The notes: a model not told the origin generated them from the sequence alone. A stretch of DNA of 64,000 nt from Taibaiella sp. (GCA_019638495.1 JAHBTQ010000003.1:124001-188000); one strand, 5' to 3'. Positions 8,523-17,600 are shown, counted from the stretch's first letter. Numbers and translations: made by a program.

Positions 8523-9080
8523 ATGGAAAACAGTTTCGTAACGGTGGGCATGAGTTTCCCACAGTTTGAAAAGAAGGCAGTAGTATCACTGGAAAAAGGA
8601 AAGGAATTTAAAGAGATCGGCAGCAAAGACATTGAAGGCAAGTGGGCCGTAATGTTCTGGTGGCCAAAGGATTTTACATTTGTCTGCCCTACCGAAATTG
8701 CAGAGTTTAATAAGAACTACACAGCTTTCACTGATCGCGACACCGTATTGCTGGGCGCATCTACTGACAATGAGTATGTTCACCACGCATGGCGCGTTGC
8801 TCATGACGATCTGCGCAACCTGCGTTTCCCAATGATCGCCGATACTTCAAAGAGCCTCGCTGAGGAACTGGGAATTCTTTCGGCAGACGAGAAAGTAGCA
8901 TACCGCGCCACTTACATTATAGATCCGGAAGGCATTGTGCGCTGGGTAAACATCAATGACCTGAGTGTGGGACGTAATGTGGCAGAAGTGCTGCGTGTAC
9001 TGGACGCATTGCAGACAGATGAGCTGTGCCCATGTAACTGGACAAAAGGCCAGGAAACACTGGAGCCTGCTGTAGGATAA
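8523..9080 (+). CDS. ahpC: Peroxiredoxin, AhpC (AhpD-partnered type)
   Basis: A 185-residue 2-Cys peroxiredoxin. The peroxidatic cysteine is C55 in FTFVCPTE; the resolving region is LCPCNW with C169 and C171. The doublet near the C-terminus resembles mycobacterial AhpC (C-x-C-N-W), which is reduced by AhpD rather than AhpF; the next gene encodes AhpD. It reduces hydrogen peroxide and organic hydroperoxides in the cytoplasm. Start set at the ATG at 8523: the frame extends upstream to 8484, but the family begins at the MENSF region. A near-consensus GATATTTG at 8490-8497 may be its -7 element. An intrinsic terminator separates it from ahpD. Confidence 0.92.
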   Translation: MENSFVTVGMSFPQFEKKAVVSLEKGKEFKEIGSKDIEGKWAVMFWWPKDFTFVCPTEIAEFNKNYTAFTDRDTVLLGASTDNEYVHHAWRVAHDDLRNLRFPMIADTSKSLAEELGILSADEKVAYRATYIIDPEGIVRWVNINDLSVGRNVAEVLRVLDALQTDELCPCNWTKGQETLEPAVG

Positions 9081-9101
9081 TAGTGCAATATTTGGATATG
9101 T

Positions 9102-9129
9102 ACGTCCCGCATATGCGGGACGTTTTTTT
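9102..9129 (+). terminator. Intrinsic terminator between ahpC and ahpD
   Basis: A perfect stem CGTCCCGC/GCGGGACG with loop ATAT, extended by one A-T pair, followed directly by seven T residues. This is a textbook rho-independent terminator 22 bases after the ahpC stop and 20 bases before the ahpD start. Confidence 0.9.
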
Positions 9130-9149
9130 GAGACCTAAAAAATGACGAA

Positions 9150-9734
9150 ATGTCTATAGAGAACGAATCGATTCAGAATCTTTTTGCGGACCTGGGCATA
9201 AATGCAGCGCACACCAGCAAATCGCTGGAGACCCTGGCGGCCGTGAACCATAAATATATCCGGGACCTGAAACTGAACGTGAGCTCTGTGCTGGGTAGCC
9301 AGCATATGAGCCGGAAGGAAGCTGTGCTGCTCGCACTGTCGATAGCAGTAAATGAGAAGAATGACGTGCTGATAACGGCCTTTGAGGGCCTTGCTGTTAA
9401 GGAGGGTGCGACAGCAGATGAAATAGCGGAAACGCATGGATGCGCATCACTACTTAGCGTAAACAACGTTTTCTACAGGTTCAAGCATTTTATGGCGGGC
9501 GTGGAGTTTTACCAGAAAACACCTGCGGGCCTACGCATGAGTATCATGATGAATCCTGCAATGGGTAAGCCATTGTTTGAACTTATGAGCCTTGCGGTAT
9601 CTGCCGTTAACGGATGTGAGCAGTGTGTCACATCGCATGAATATTCGGTTCGGGAGCAGGGTGCAGACCAAGCCAGGGTATATGATGCTATTCGCCTGGC
9701 AGCTGTGATAAAGGGATTGTGTACGGTGATATAG
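9150..9734 (+). CDS. ahpD: AhpD-like alkylhydroperoxidase / AhpC reductase
   Basis: A 194-residue carboxymuconolactone decarboxylase-fold protein. The AhpD signature E-x11-C-x2-C-x3-H is complete: E144, C156, C159 and H163 (in FELMSLAVSAVNGCEQCVTSHE). In Mycobacterium this motif forms the thiol relay that reduces AhpC, itself recharged through lipoyl domains of dihydrolipoamide acyltransferases; the same function is inferred here from the adjacent AhpC with its matching CxC tail. Length is slightly above the mycobacterial protein (about 177). It ends two bases from the convergent sensor kinase gene with no terminator between them. Confidence 0.9.
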   Translation: MSIENESIQNLFADLGINAAHTSKSLETLAAVNHKYIRDLKLNVSSVLGSQHMSRKEAVLLALSIAVNEKNDVLITAFEGLAVKEGATADEIAETHGCASLLSVNNVFYRFKHFMAGVEFYQKTPAGLRMSIMMNPAMGKPLFELMSLAVSAVNGCEQCVTSHEYSVREQGADQARVYDAIRLAAVIKGLCTVI

Positions 9735-9735
9735 A

Positions 9736-11022
9736 TTATCTCACCGCAGGAAATGTGATTGTGAAAGTACTTCCTTTACCGGGAGTACTTTCTACTTTTA
9801 TACGGCCATCGTGCGCGTCTACGATAGCCTTTACGTAGCTGAGCCCAAGGCCGAACCCTTTTACATTGTGCAGGTTGCCGGTATGCGCGCGGTAGAACTT
9901 CTCGAAAATACGCGCCTGCGTTTCCTTATCCATGCCAATACCATTGTCGGTGATCTTGATGGTGAACATGCCATTACCATGCTTCAGCGTCTCTACCAGA
10001 ATTTTGGGCGCTGCAGATGAATACTTCATCGCATTGTCCAGCAGGTTGAAGATAATATTGGAGAAGTGAACTTCGTCTGCCTCTATTACAGAGTCGGTAG
10101 CCGCCAGGCGCAGGTCTATGCTGCCATTCTTCTCCTGCACCTGCAGGGCCATATTGTGGGCTACTTTGCTGATGACCTGGTGTGCATCCAGTTTCACCAG
10201 GGTCAGCTTTATCTCTTCTTTTTCCAGGCGGGCAGCTTGCAGTATCTTTTCTACCTGCTTGTTCATTCGCTTGTTCTCCTCCTTTATCATGCCGCTGTAG
10301 ATCTTGATCTTATCGGCATCGTGGATAACCTTTTCGTTAGTAAGAGCGTCAATGGCCAGTGATATGGTAGCGAGCGGCGTTTTGAGCTCGTGGGTCATGT
10401 TGTTGATAAAGTCAGACTTTATCTCAGATAGCTTCTTCTGGTTGAACAGGGTGCGCACCGTAAGTGCAAAGGCCAATACAATGATGGTAGTAAATACGAT
10501 GGAGGCCACGATCATCCAGCCCATTTCGCGGATGATCAGGTTTTTGTCTTCGCGAATGAACACGTACAGGGTCTCCTGCGATCGGTATGAGTCCTCAGGC
10601 GAAAGCAGAATTTTGGACAGCGTCTCCTGGTCTGTCATCCGGAAACCGTCTGACTGAATGATGATGTTCTTATAAATATTGGTAATGCCGAACTCAAAGG
10701 GCTGCTTGATGTTATTGTCCCTGAGCTTTTGCCTTAGTATGTCACCAATATCCTGGCTGCTGAAGTTGCCCTCAACGATAAACTCCCTGCGCAGCAGGTG
10801 TTTCTTTGACTCTTCGTTAGGAATATATCCTGCATGTCTGTAGGAGTAGTTGTCGTGGAGGCCTTGACGGGTTTGTGTCAAAGCATTTTCTACTCCATGT
10901 GCGAATTCCTCATGCTTCAGCTTAATAGCATTCTGAATCCAGGACATCTGAATGAAGAGTATACCCACCACAGAGAGTGTGATGAGGATGACGATCACCG
11001 GATATATCTTCTTCATGTTCAT
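9736..11022 (-). CDS. Membrane sensor histidine kinase (two-TM, orthodox)
   Basis: A 428-residue kinase: TM1 at residues about 7-27, a periplasmic sensor region of about 140 residues, TM2 at about 168-190, HisKA with MTHELKTPLATI (phosphoacceptor H211), then HATPase_c with N-box LLDNAMKYS, G1 DNGIGMD and G2 GFGLGLSYVKAIV. All kinase boxes are intact. No response regulator is adjacent: the upstream gene on the same strand is a hybrid kinase with its own receiver, so the partner is probably elsewhere. In-frame ATGs exist at 11022 and 11016; the promoter element at 11030-11037 is compatible with either. The ligand is unknown. Confidence 0.9.
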   Translation of the reverse strand: MNMKKIYPVIVILITLSVVGILFIQMSWIQNAIKLKHEEFAHGVENALTQTRQGLHDNYSYRHAGYIPNEESKKHLLRREFIVEGNFSSQDIGDILRQKLRDNNIKQPFEFGITNIYKNIIIQSDGFRMTDQETLSKILLSPEDSYRSQETLYVFIREDKNLIIREMGWMIVASIVFTTIIVLAFALTVRTLFNQKKLSEIKSDFINNMTHELKTPLATISLAIDALTNEKVIHDADKIKIYSGMIKEENKRMNKQVEKILQAARLEKEEIKLTLVKLDAHQVISKVAHNMALQVQEKNGSIDLRLAATDSVIEADEVHFSNIIFNLLDNAMKYSSAAPKILVETLKHGNGMFTIKITDNGIGMDKETQARIFEKFYRAHTGNLHNVKGFGLGLSYVKAIVDAHDGRIKVESTPGKGSTFTITFPAVR

Positions 11023-11029
11023 GAAGTGC

Positions 11030-11058
11030 CAAAAATACTATTGCTTCTGTAAGTCAAA
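11030..11058 (-). promoter_or_regulatory. Bacteroidota-type promoter (-7 and -33) for the sensor kinase
   Basis: On the minus strand TATTTTTG (11030-11037) matches TAnnTTTG fully, and TTTG (11055-11058) lies 17 bases upstream as a -33 element. The transcript would start within a few bases of the ATG at 11022. Confidence 0.6.
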
Positions 11059-11105
11059 GGTTAAAAGTAGTGAGAGAATTTTATATTATTTCCCCAATGG
11101 TTAAA

Positions 11106-13721
11106 CTAAGAACGGCTTGTGGCCTGGCTGGGTGGGTACCCAAAATGGTCTGCAAAACACCTGGTGAAATAGGATTGTGAAGTGAAGCCGGTGGCATAAG
11201 CAACCTCGGTTATGTTGCCTTCCTTCTTCAGCAGCATTTCCTTCGCACGTTCCAGGCGGATAGTTTTTATCAGTTCTGAAGGCGAGTAGCCGGTAAGAGT
11301 CTTAATCTTCCGCTGGAAGTGGCTCCTGTTAATATTCATAAGTTCGGCAAGCCGCTCTACAGATAGTTGCGCATCGTCAAGATGCTCATTGATGAGGTCG
11401 TAGCATTGTTTCGTGAAAGGATCAGTGCCGGTGAATCTTTCTGGTATTGACGCCTGTGCGTTGGCATTTTGAGCCTGGTAAAGTTCTTTTTGACGTGCCA
11501 GGATCGCAAGATGATTTTTGATAAGTGCCTTGAGCTCAGCCGGGCTGAATGGTTTGGCAAGATATGCCTGCGCCCCGACTGAGATTCCCTCCACACGGCT
11601 GGGTTGCGATGCCTTTGCGCTGAGTATGATAACGGGTAGGTGAGATGTGCCCGGGTTTTGGCGGATATCCTGGAGCAGGGCCAGGCCATCCTTCGCAGGC
11701 ATCATAAGGTCGGTAACGACGATGTCAGGCAGGTTTGATTCCAGTAGTGTCTGGGCTTCAAGTCCGTTTATTGCTGTCCACACCTGGTAGCCATCTTCTT
11801 CCAGCTGATCCCTGTTGAAGTTCAGGATATCATTATCGTCTTCTACCAGCAACACCGTGGCACCCGCAGGCTCGGCTGATCTGCCAGTGCTCAATGCTGC
11901 TGCTTTCGCTAACGGGCAAACAACTGTGAAAACCGCCCCTTTCCCGGGTTCGCTGTTCACTGCGATAGTTCCGTTCATTAGTCTCACGAGGTCGCGCGTA
12001 AGTGAGAGGCCAATGCCAACTCCTGCCGAGCCGGAAGTTTTTTGTTCCTTGGAACGATAGAAACGATCAAATATCAGTTCTTGTTCGCCTTCTGCTATTC
12101 CTGGCCCATTATCCCAAACCACTAATTTCAGCTCAGCACCAATTGCGGCTGCCGTAATGCTGCATTCTACACCTACGTTGCCGCCCGTTGGTGTGTACTT
12201 AATAGCATTGCCCACGAGATTGTCCAGTATCTTTTCAAGCACATCTTTGTCGAACTGTAGCATTTCAGGATACTTGTCGCAGGAACAATTTATGCTCAGT
12301 CCTTTCGCAGACGCCTGCACGCGGTAGCTGGCAAAAAGCTGTTCCAGGAAATCAGAAATATCTCCGATTGCAGGGTTGAGCACATACCTTGCGGATTCCA
12401 CTTTGGAGATGTCCAGCATCTGGTTGATCAGCTCATTTAGCCTTGTAGTACTGCGCGCTGCCAGGTCTAGTTGTTCGTGTAATTTTGGATCGTCTGTTCG
12501 GGACCTGGCTGCTTCCAGGGGTGCCGCGATCATGGAAAGAGGAGTGCGTATTTCATGAGCAACATTAGCAAAGAAGCGACTTTTGGCCTCTTCTACCTCC
12601 TTTTGTACTCTGTTGCGGAAGTTGAGGTACACAAATGCTGCACCTCCCAGGGATAGTACGAGGATAAGAACCACTACTACTGTCAGAATGGTGTTCTTCT
12701 GTTGCTGCACCGCCAGTTTCGACGCCTTTAGTTCCAGTTCCTGCTCTTGTATGGTTTCCCGGTTCTTAGCTGCCTGGTAGCGGGTGTCCAGTTCCAGGAT
12801 GTAGTTATTGATGTCATCCTGGTACAGAGAGTCATTAATGGAAGCATACCGGTATAGGTTGTTATAAGCGTTCCTGTAGTCGCCCATAGCCGCATATGTC
12901 TCAGCCATTGTGCCGTACAGGTGGGCTACATCTTTTGTACTGCCATACTTGCTTGCTGCTACCTCGGCCAGGTGGTAGTATTTTACTGCCTCTGCATAGC
13001 TTTTCTTCTGGTAATAATAGTAGCCAAGGTTGAAAGTGACCTTGAATAGCTGAGACCGGTTGTCAAGGGCTTTCCAGATGTCATAAGCTTGCATGTAGTA
13101 TAAGCGCGCAGAGTCCGGCTTGTTGAGCGATGTATAGAGCGCGCCCATATTAAAGAGATAATAGCCGTTTATTGTGCTATCGTGGGTGTGCTCCAGTATT
13201 TTCTTTACCCGTGCGAGCGCTAAGCCTGCACTGTCATACTCGCCAAGCGACTGGTGCATAACCGCAAGGTTGATCAGTTGGTTACCTATACTATCTGGTC
13301 CCCGCACCGCTGAAAGCAGGGCTATCTCTTGCTTGTAATAAGATTTTGACTCGCCATATCGCCCCTGAACAAAATAGATATACCCGATCTCGCCCAATAT
13401 ATGTGCACGCTCCGCACTGTCTTTCGGTTGGGTACACTGGGACAGTGCCGAGAAATATAAGTCTATCGCCTTCTTCTCCTGCTTCAGTCCAAACAGCGCC
13501 CTGCCTTTTATACGCATGGCTTTGAACCCCGTATTGCGCTCTCTGAATTCTCGGTTCAGAGCTAGCGCAGAGTCGGCATACAATAGCGCAGAGTCATATT
13601 TACGGGAAGCGTTGAAGAGGCGTCCTTTCTCGGCCAGGTCGGCGACTACTGTTTGCCCGCACGCTCCAATGCGCACGATGCTAAAGAGCAGGAAGCAAAA
13701 AACAGCGACTGCTTTGTTCAT
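11106..13721 (-). CDS. Hybrid two-component regulator: TPR sensor, kinase, receiver and AraC-type output in one protein
   Basis: An 871-residue one-protein two-component system. Order: signal peptide (1-22), about seven TPR-like helical pairs (30-320), a coiled stretch, TM at about 345-366, HisKA with VAHEIRTPLSMIAAP (H389), HATPase_c (ILDNLVGNAIKYT, WDNGPGIAEG, GVGIGLSLTRDLV), receiver domain (VLLVEDDN; phosphoacceptor D671 in IVVTDLMMPAKDG; KPF), and a C-terminal AraC helix-turn-helix (about 765-871, SVERLAELMNINRSHFQRKIK). The sensor is periplasmic TPR, not the beta-propeller of classic HTCS proteins that control polysaccharide loci. All catalytic residues appear intact. No SusC/SusD pair lies nearby, so the target is unknown. 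Confidence 0.92.
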   Translation of the reverse strand: MNKAVAVFCFLLFSIVRIGACGQTVVADLAEKGRLFNASRKYDSALLYADSALALNREFRERNTGFKAMRIKGRALFGLKQEKKAIDLYFSALSQCTQPKDSAERAHILGEIGYIYFVQGRYGESKSYYKQEIALLSAVRGPDSIGNQLINLAVMHQSLGEYDSAGLALARVKKILEHTHDSTINGYYLFNMGALYTSLNKPDSARLYYMQAYDIWKALDNRSQLFKVTFNLGYYYYQKKSYAEAVKYYHLAEVAASKYGSTKDVAHLYGTMAETYAAMGDYRNAYNNLYRYASINDSLYQDDINNYILELDTRYQAAKNRETIQEQELELKASKLAVQQQKNTILTVVVVLILVLSLGGAAFVYLNFRNRVQKEVEEAKSRFFANVAHEIRTPLSMIAAPLEAARSRTDDPKLHEQLDLAARSTTRLNELINQMLDISKVESARYVLNPAIGDISDFLEQLFASYRVQASAKGLSINCSCDKYPEMLQFDKDVLEKILDNLVGNAIKYTPTGGNVGVECSITAAAIGAELKLVVWDNGPGIAEGEQELIFDRFYRSKEQKTSGSAGVGIGLSLTRDLVRLMNGTIAVNSEPGKGAVFTVVCPLAKAAALSTGRSAEPAGATVLLVEDDNDILNFNRDQLEEDGYQVWTAINGLEAQTLLESNLPDIVVTDLMMPAKDGLALLQDIRQNPGTSHLPVIILSAKASQPSRVEGISVGAQAYLAKPFSPAELKALIKNHLAILARQKELYQAQNANAQASIPERFTGTDPFTKQCYDLINEHLDDAQLSVERLAELMNINRSHFQRKIKTLTGYSPSELIKTIRLERAKEMLLKKEGNITEVAYATGFTSQSYFTRCFADHFGYPPSQATSRS

Positions 13722-13840
13722 TGGTGAAAGAAAGACTATGTATTGACTGCCAAATTAGGTAAAAGCAGCTAAGGTATCACATGGCTGGGTTTGAGATTAA
13801 GACAGTATTAAGAACACAAATTGTATTTTTACCGCAGTGT

Positions 13841-14764
13841 ATGTCCTACCAGTACAAGATATCCGCAGTAATTTGTTCTTATAACCGGGCCCGATTCATC
13901 ATAGATGCGGTAGAAAGTATTTTCAACCAGGACTTTGATCGGGCGCAATATGAGGTGATTGTCGTGGACAATAACAGTGCCGACGGTACTATTGAAGCTT
14001 TGGGTGCTTATAAAGATGCCCACCCGGGCTATAATTTCTCTTTTTATACAGAAACGAGACAAGGTGTTGCCTACACGCGCACGCGCTGTGCCGAAGAGGC
14101 AAAGGGGGAGATAGTGGCATACCTGGATGATGACTCCACAGCGCAGCCCGGCTGGCTCGCTGGTATCGTTGCATTTTTCGATCAGCACCCTGCTACATGG
14201 TCTGTGGGTGGGAAGATAGTGCCCCGATTTCTTACGGGTATTCCTGATTGGTATTCAAAATACTTCTTCGGGTTGGTGGGCAACTTCGACCAGGGGCCCA
14301 AAGTGAAGCAACTCACCGGTGCACGATATCCCTGTGGTGCCAACATGGCCTTTCGGAAGAAAGTCTTCGAAGAGATAGGCTATTTCAATACAGAGCTGGG
14401 CCGGAAGGGTAAAGGATTGCTTGCTAATGAGGAGAAGGACATTTACCTGAGGATACTCGCAGCCGGGCACGAGGTGCATTATTTGCCCGATGTATGGGTG
14501 CTGCACAGCGTAGAAGCGAATAAGTTTGACAAAAACTACGTGCGCCGTCACAGCATGGGAATTGGTGGTGGCGAGCGGCTGCGCCTGAAGGGGCAAACCG
14601 GTGCGTTGGCTATGAAATTCGTGGAATACTTCCTGAAATGGGGTTATGCTGTTGCCTACGGTATAGGTTTCATTCTGAAGGGGCAATTGAGCAAATTTGT
14701 GATGCTGGAGCGGTTTCGCTGGTGGGTGATAATGGGTTTTTTAGATCCGCATGGTGCAGAATAG
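13841..14764 (+). CDS. Family 2 glycosyltransferase
   Basis: A GT-A fold glycosyltransferase of 307 residues. Start at the ATG at 13841 (MSYQYKISAVICSYNR), where the GT2 fold begins; the frame opens 20 codons earlier without family similarity. Nucleotide-sugar binding motifs: ICSYNR (11-16), VVDNNSADGT (41-50) and the metal-binding AYLDDDST with D96-D98. The C-terminal third has NEEKDIYLRI (acceptor or catalytic region) and a weakly hydrophobic stretch near 255-275, so it may be membrane associated. No other glycan gene is adjacent (the next gene is a DUF58 protein), so donor and acceptor cannot be named. A near-consensus TATTTTTA at 13824-13831 may be its promoter. Confidence 0.87.
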   Translation: MSYQYKISAVICSYNRARFIIDAVESIFNQDFDRAQYEVIVVDNNSADGTIEALGAYKDAHPGYNFSFYTETRQGVAYTRTRCAEEAKGEIVAYLDDDSTAQPGWLAGIVAFFDQHPATWSVGGKIVPRFLTGIPDWYSKYFFGLVGNFDQGPKVKQLTGARYPCGANMAFRKKVFEEIGYFNTELGRKGKGLLANEEKDIYLRILAAGHEVHYLPDVWVLHSVEANKFDKNYVRRHSMGIGGGERLRLKGQTGALAMKFVEYFLKWGYAVAYGIGFILKGQLSKFVMLERFRWWVIMGFLDPHGAE

Positions 14765-14794
14765 GCTATCTTAGTACTTATAAACTAAACTGTA

Positions 14795-15697
14795 TTGCTA
14801 TTACAACAACCGTTAAATGAAAACCTGGAGCTGATAGCCAGGCAGGTGGTGGAGGGGTTTATCCTGGGTCTCCACAAGAGCCCGTTCCATGGCTTTTCTG
14901 TAGAGTTTGCAGAGCATAGGTTATATAATCAGGGCGACCCGCTGAGGCATATTGACTGGCGGGTATATGGCCGAACCGATAAATTGTTCATCAAGCGATT
15001 TGAGGAAGAGACCAACTTGCGTTGCTGCCTGGTACTGGATACTTCTTCGTCCATGCAGTTCCCAAGGGATACTGAACGTGTAAATAAACTGCAGTTTTCC
15101 TGCGTGGCTGCTGCCAGCTTGCTCTACCTCATGAAGCGGCAGTTGGATGCGTCCTCACTTGCGCTGTTTGACGAAAGCGTCTACTATCTATCAGATTGCC
15201 GGTCGTCGCATAGCCATTACCGTATGCTGATAAACGAACTGCAGCGTACGCTGAACCTGGTTACTGAAAATAAGGTGACGAATGCAGCTGGCGCGTTGCA
15301 CCTGGTGGCCGAGCAGATGCACAAGCGGTCGCTGGTTATCGTTTTTAGCGATATGATGGACGACGCTGAGAACATGGAACAACTTTTTGCCGCATTGCAA
15401 CATTTGAAATATAACAAGCACGAAGTGATCTTGTTTCATGTGGTAGATGGTATACAAGAAGTTGCATTTGAATTTGAGAATCGTCCATATGAATTTGTAG
15501 ATCTTGAGAGCGGTGAGCGGGTGAAACTGCAACCGCAGCAGATAAAGGACCAATATATAGAGAGAATTGGTCAATTTAGAAAGGAGGTAGCAGACCGTTG
15601 CCACCAGTACCATATAGATATGGTGCCTGTGGACCTTTCCCGGCCGGTAGACGAAGTATTGCATGCGTTTTTAATTAAACGAAATAAACTGATGTAA
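14795..15697 (+). CDS. DUF58 / von Willebrand A-like protein
   Basis: A 300-residue DUF58 protein. The family signature GDPLRHIDWRVYGRTDKLFIKRFEEE (residues about 47-72) is followed by a vWA-type fold with the metal-binding DxSxS motif DTSSS (82-86). In-frame stop at 14786-14788 leaves TTG at 14795 as the most likely start; the next option, GTG at 14846, would cut into conserved sequence. DUF58 proteins usually sit beside a MoxR AAA+ ATPase and act with it in chaperone-like or envelope stress roles. No moxR is visible within the window, which is unusual; it may be elsewhere. Cytoplasmic, with no membrane segment. Confidence 0.85.
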   Translation: MLLQQPLNENLELIARQVVEGFILGLHKSPFHGFSVEFAEHRLYNQGDPLRHIDWRVYGRTDKLFIKRFEEETNLRCCLVLDTSSSMQFPRDTERVNKLQFSCVAAASLLYLMKRQLDASSLALFDESVYYLSDCRSSHSHYRMLINELQRTLNLVTENKVTNAAGALHLVAEQMHKRSLVIVFSDMMDDAENMEQLFAALQHLKYNKHEVILFHVVDGIQEVAFEFENRPYEFVDLESGERVKLQPQQIKDQYIERIGQFRKEVADRCHQYHIDMVPVDLSRPVDEVLHAFLIKRNKLM

Positions 15698-15713
15698 ATC
15701 CACGATTTTTTCC

Positions 15714-15721
15714 TACATTTG
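15714..15721 (+). promoter_or_regulatory. TAnnTTTG -7 element for the yceD-rpmF-plsX operon
   Basis: TACATTTG, full consensus match, about 82 bases upstream of the yceD start at 15804. The transcript would have a leader of roughly 75 bases. No clear -33 element. Confidence 0.5.
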
Positions 15722-15803
15722 CAGCCCGTTTTACCCCTCCTGCCAACACAGGGCAATTTTAAGCGTTGTATGAGCCGGGAAATGGGTGGCGCGGGATGGG
15801 CAT

Positions 15804-16373
15804 ATGAAGCACAACCGGGAATATGAGATAGCCTGGCAGGGATTAAAGCCCGGACCGCATACGTTTGAGTATGATATCGAAGATCGGTTCATGCGCGAAC
15901 ATGGTGCAGACGAGGAGTTGAAGAGTTGGGGTGGGCGAGTGACGCTGACGTTCGACAAGCATGAGAACTTTTTCATGCTGAACTTTGACATAGACGGGAC
16001 AGTAACCGTGCCATGTGACAGATGCGGAGACGACTTTCCGCTGCGTCTTTGGGATGAGTTTGACCTGGTAATAAAGTTGACCGGTGGCGATGAGGGTGAG
16101 AAGCCGGAGGATGAGGACGATGTGGTTTTCATTCCACGTAGCGAAACGGTGATAGACATGAGTGCCTGGGTATATGAATTTGTGATGCTGAGTGTGCCGC
16201 TGCAACATATACACCCGGACAATGCAGAAGGGAAACCAGGGTGCAATGAGGAGGCGCTGAAGCTGCTGAACCAAATGGGAGACAGCGAGTCGCACACAGC
16301 TAACACACTGTGGAAGGGCCTTGAAGCGCTGAAAGAGGTGAAAAAGGAGCCCAAAACGAAGAAAACGAAGTAA
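15804..16373 (+). CDS. yceD: YceD/DUF177 family protein
   Basis: A 189-residue DUF177 protein. The family core is visible: a beta-rich domain followed by VPCDRCGDDFPLRLWDEFDLVIK (Cys pair C-x2-C), then an acidic patch with DVVFIP and DMSAWVYEFVMLSVPLQHIH. The C-terminus is lysine-rich. The gene precedes rpmF by 33 bases, the arrangement found across bacteria and plastids, where YceD has been tied to 23S rRNA accumulation and ribosome assembly. The ATG at 15804 (MKHNREYEIAW) is preferred over GTG at 15786. Cytoplasmic. Confidence 0.87.
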   Translation: MKHNREYEIAWQGLKPGPHTFEYDIEDRFMREHGADEELKSWGGRVTLTFDKHENFFMLNFDIDGTVTVPCDRCGDDFPLRLWDEFDLVIKLTGGDEGEKPEDEDDVVFIPRSETVIDMSAWVYEFVMLSVPLQHIHPDNAEGKPGCNEEALKLLNQMGDSESHTANTLWKGLEALKEVKKEPKTKKTK

Positions 16374-16406
16374 AAAGTATATTAAACAACTAATAAATAA
16401 AGTAAA

Positions 16407-16631
16407 ATGCCTAATCCTAAAAGAAGGCACTCGCAGCAGAGGGGTGCAAAGCGCAGGACGCACTACAAGGCAACAGCAGAGACCTGGAGCATAGATAAAA
16501 CTACAGGTGAGAGCCACCTGCGCCACCGTGCGCATTGGGTAGAAGGAAAGCTGTATTACCGTGGTAACGTGGTAGTGGACAAAACTCCTGTGGCGCCGGA
16601 AGCGCCTGCTGATAGCGAACCAACAGAATAA
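16407..16631 (+). CDS. rpmF: 50S ribosomal protein L32
   Basis: A 74-residue protein with the L32 N-terminus [19 protein letters not shown] and the conserved SHLRHRAHW stretch. The zinc-binding Cys pairs found in some L32 proteins are absent, so this is a zinc-independent form. A 15-residue acidic, Pro/Ala-rich C-terminal tail ([13 protein letters not shown]) extends beyond the usual L32 length, as seen in other Bacteroidota. Part of the yceD-rpmF-plsX operon. Confidence 0.97.
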   Translation: MPNPKRRHSQQRGAKRRTHYKATAETWSIDKTTGESHLRHRAHWVEGKLYYRGNVVVDKTPVAPEAPADSEPTE

Positions 16632-16649
16632 AACGCCTCTTTTCAATAG

Positions 16650-17600
16650 ATGAAGATAGGGCTAGACATCATGGGGGGTGATTACGCCCCTGCCGAGGCC
16701 ATTAAGGGTGTGCAGATGTACTTTGAGCAGGTTTCTGACTCAACAGTACATCTGTTGCTCATTGGCAGCGAAGAGGCTGCACGTCCCTATCTGCATCTGA
16801 TTGAACCCTACCATGGCCGCTATACCCTTATCAACTCTACGGAGGTGATAGGGATGCATGAACATCCTACAAAGGCACTCAAGGAAAAACCGGGTTCCAG
16901 TATAGCTATGGGCTTCGGTATGCTGGCAAAAGGCATGTCTGACGCCTTCATCAGCGCCGGCAACACAGGTGCTATGTTGGTTGGTGCAATGTATACGGTA
17001 AAAGCGATAGAAGGCGTTCTGAGACCCACTATCGCCACACCTATTCCGCGCCTTGATGGCAAATTCAACTGTATCCTTGACGTAGGTATCAATGCAGACT
17101 GCAAGCCGGAGCACCTGGTGCAGTTTGCGCAGCTTGGTGCACTCTACGCTCACAATATCCTTGGCGTTGAGAAGCCTCGTGTGGGCCTGCTGAATATTGG
17201 TGAGGAAGAAGGTAAGGGCAACTTACTGGCACAAGCGACTTACCCGCTCCTGAAGGAACTACCGGGAATAGACTTTGTAGGCAACATTGAGGGCCGCGAT
17301 GTGTTTTCGGAGAAGGCAGAAGTGATTGTCTGTGAAGGGTTTGTGGGAAATGTAGTAATAAAGATGGCAGAGTCTATCTATGACATCTTCAAGGTGCAAA
17401 AGGGCTTCAACGATGAGTTCCTTGATACCTTTAATTTTGAAGTTTATGGCGGCACACCTATCCTGGGTGTAAATAAGCCGGTAATGATCGGCCATGGCAT
17501 CTCTCACGCCCTGGCATTCCGAAATATCATCGAAGTAGCGAGCAAACTGGTAAGCACTGACCTGTGCGGTACCATACGCAATAGTTTCCTTCCGGCTTAG
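16650..17600 (+). CDS. plsX: Phosphate acyltransferase PlsX
   Basis: A 316-residue PlsX. It starts MKIGLDIMGGDYAPAEAIKG (family hallmark) and carries SAGNTGAMLVGA, the LDVGINADCKPEHLVQFA region and the FVGNIEGRDVFSEKAEVIVCEGFVGNVVIK stretch. The enzyme makes acyl-phosphate from acyl-ACP and phosphate, the first committed step of phosphatidic acid synthesis with PlsY, at the inner face of the membrane. It is 18 bases downstream of rpmF, as usual. In many genomes fabH follows; here the next gene is a DNA alkyltransferase. Confidence 0.97.
   Translation: MKIGLDIMGGDYAPAEAIKGVQMYFEQVSDSTVHLLLIGSEEAARPYLHLIEPYHGRYTLINSTEVIGMHEHPTKALKEKPGSSIAMGFGMLAKGMSDAFISAGNTGAMLVGAMYTVKAIEGVLRPTIATPIPRLDGKFNCILDVGINADCKPEHLVQFAQLGALYAHNILGVEKPRVGLLNIGEEEGKGNLLAQATYPLLKELPGIDFVGNIEGRDVFSEKAEVIVCEGFVGNVVIKMAESIYDIFKVQKGFNDEFLDTFNFEVYGGTPILGVNKPVMIGHGISHALAFRNIIEVASKLVSTDLCGTIRNSFLPA

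Noticed and set aside
15843..16646. Long minus-strand open frame (267 residues)
   Set aside because: Fully antisense to yceD and rpmF, which are certain; composition is that of a shadow frame (Arg, His and Leu rich).
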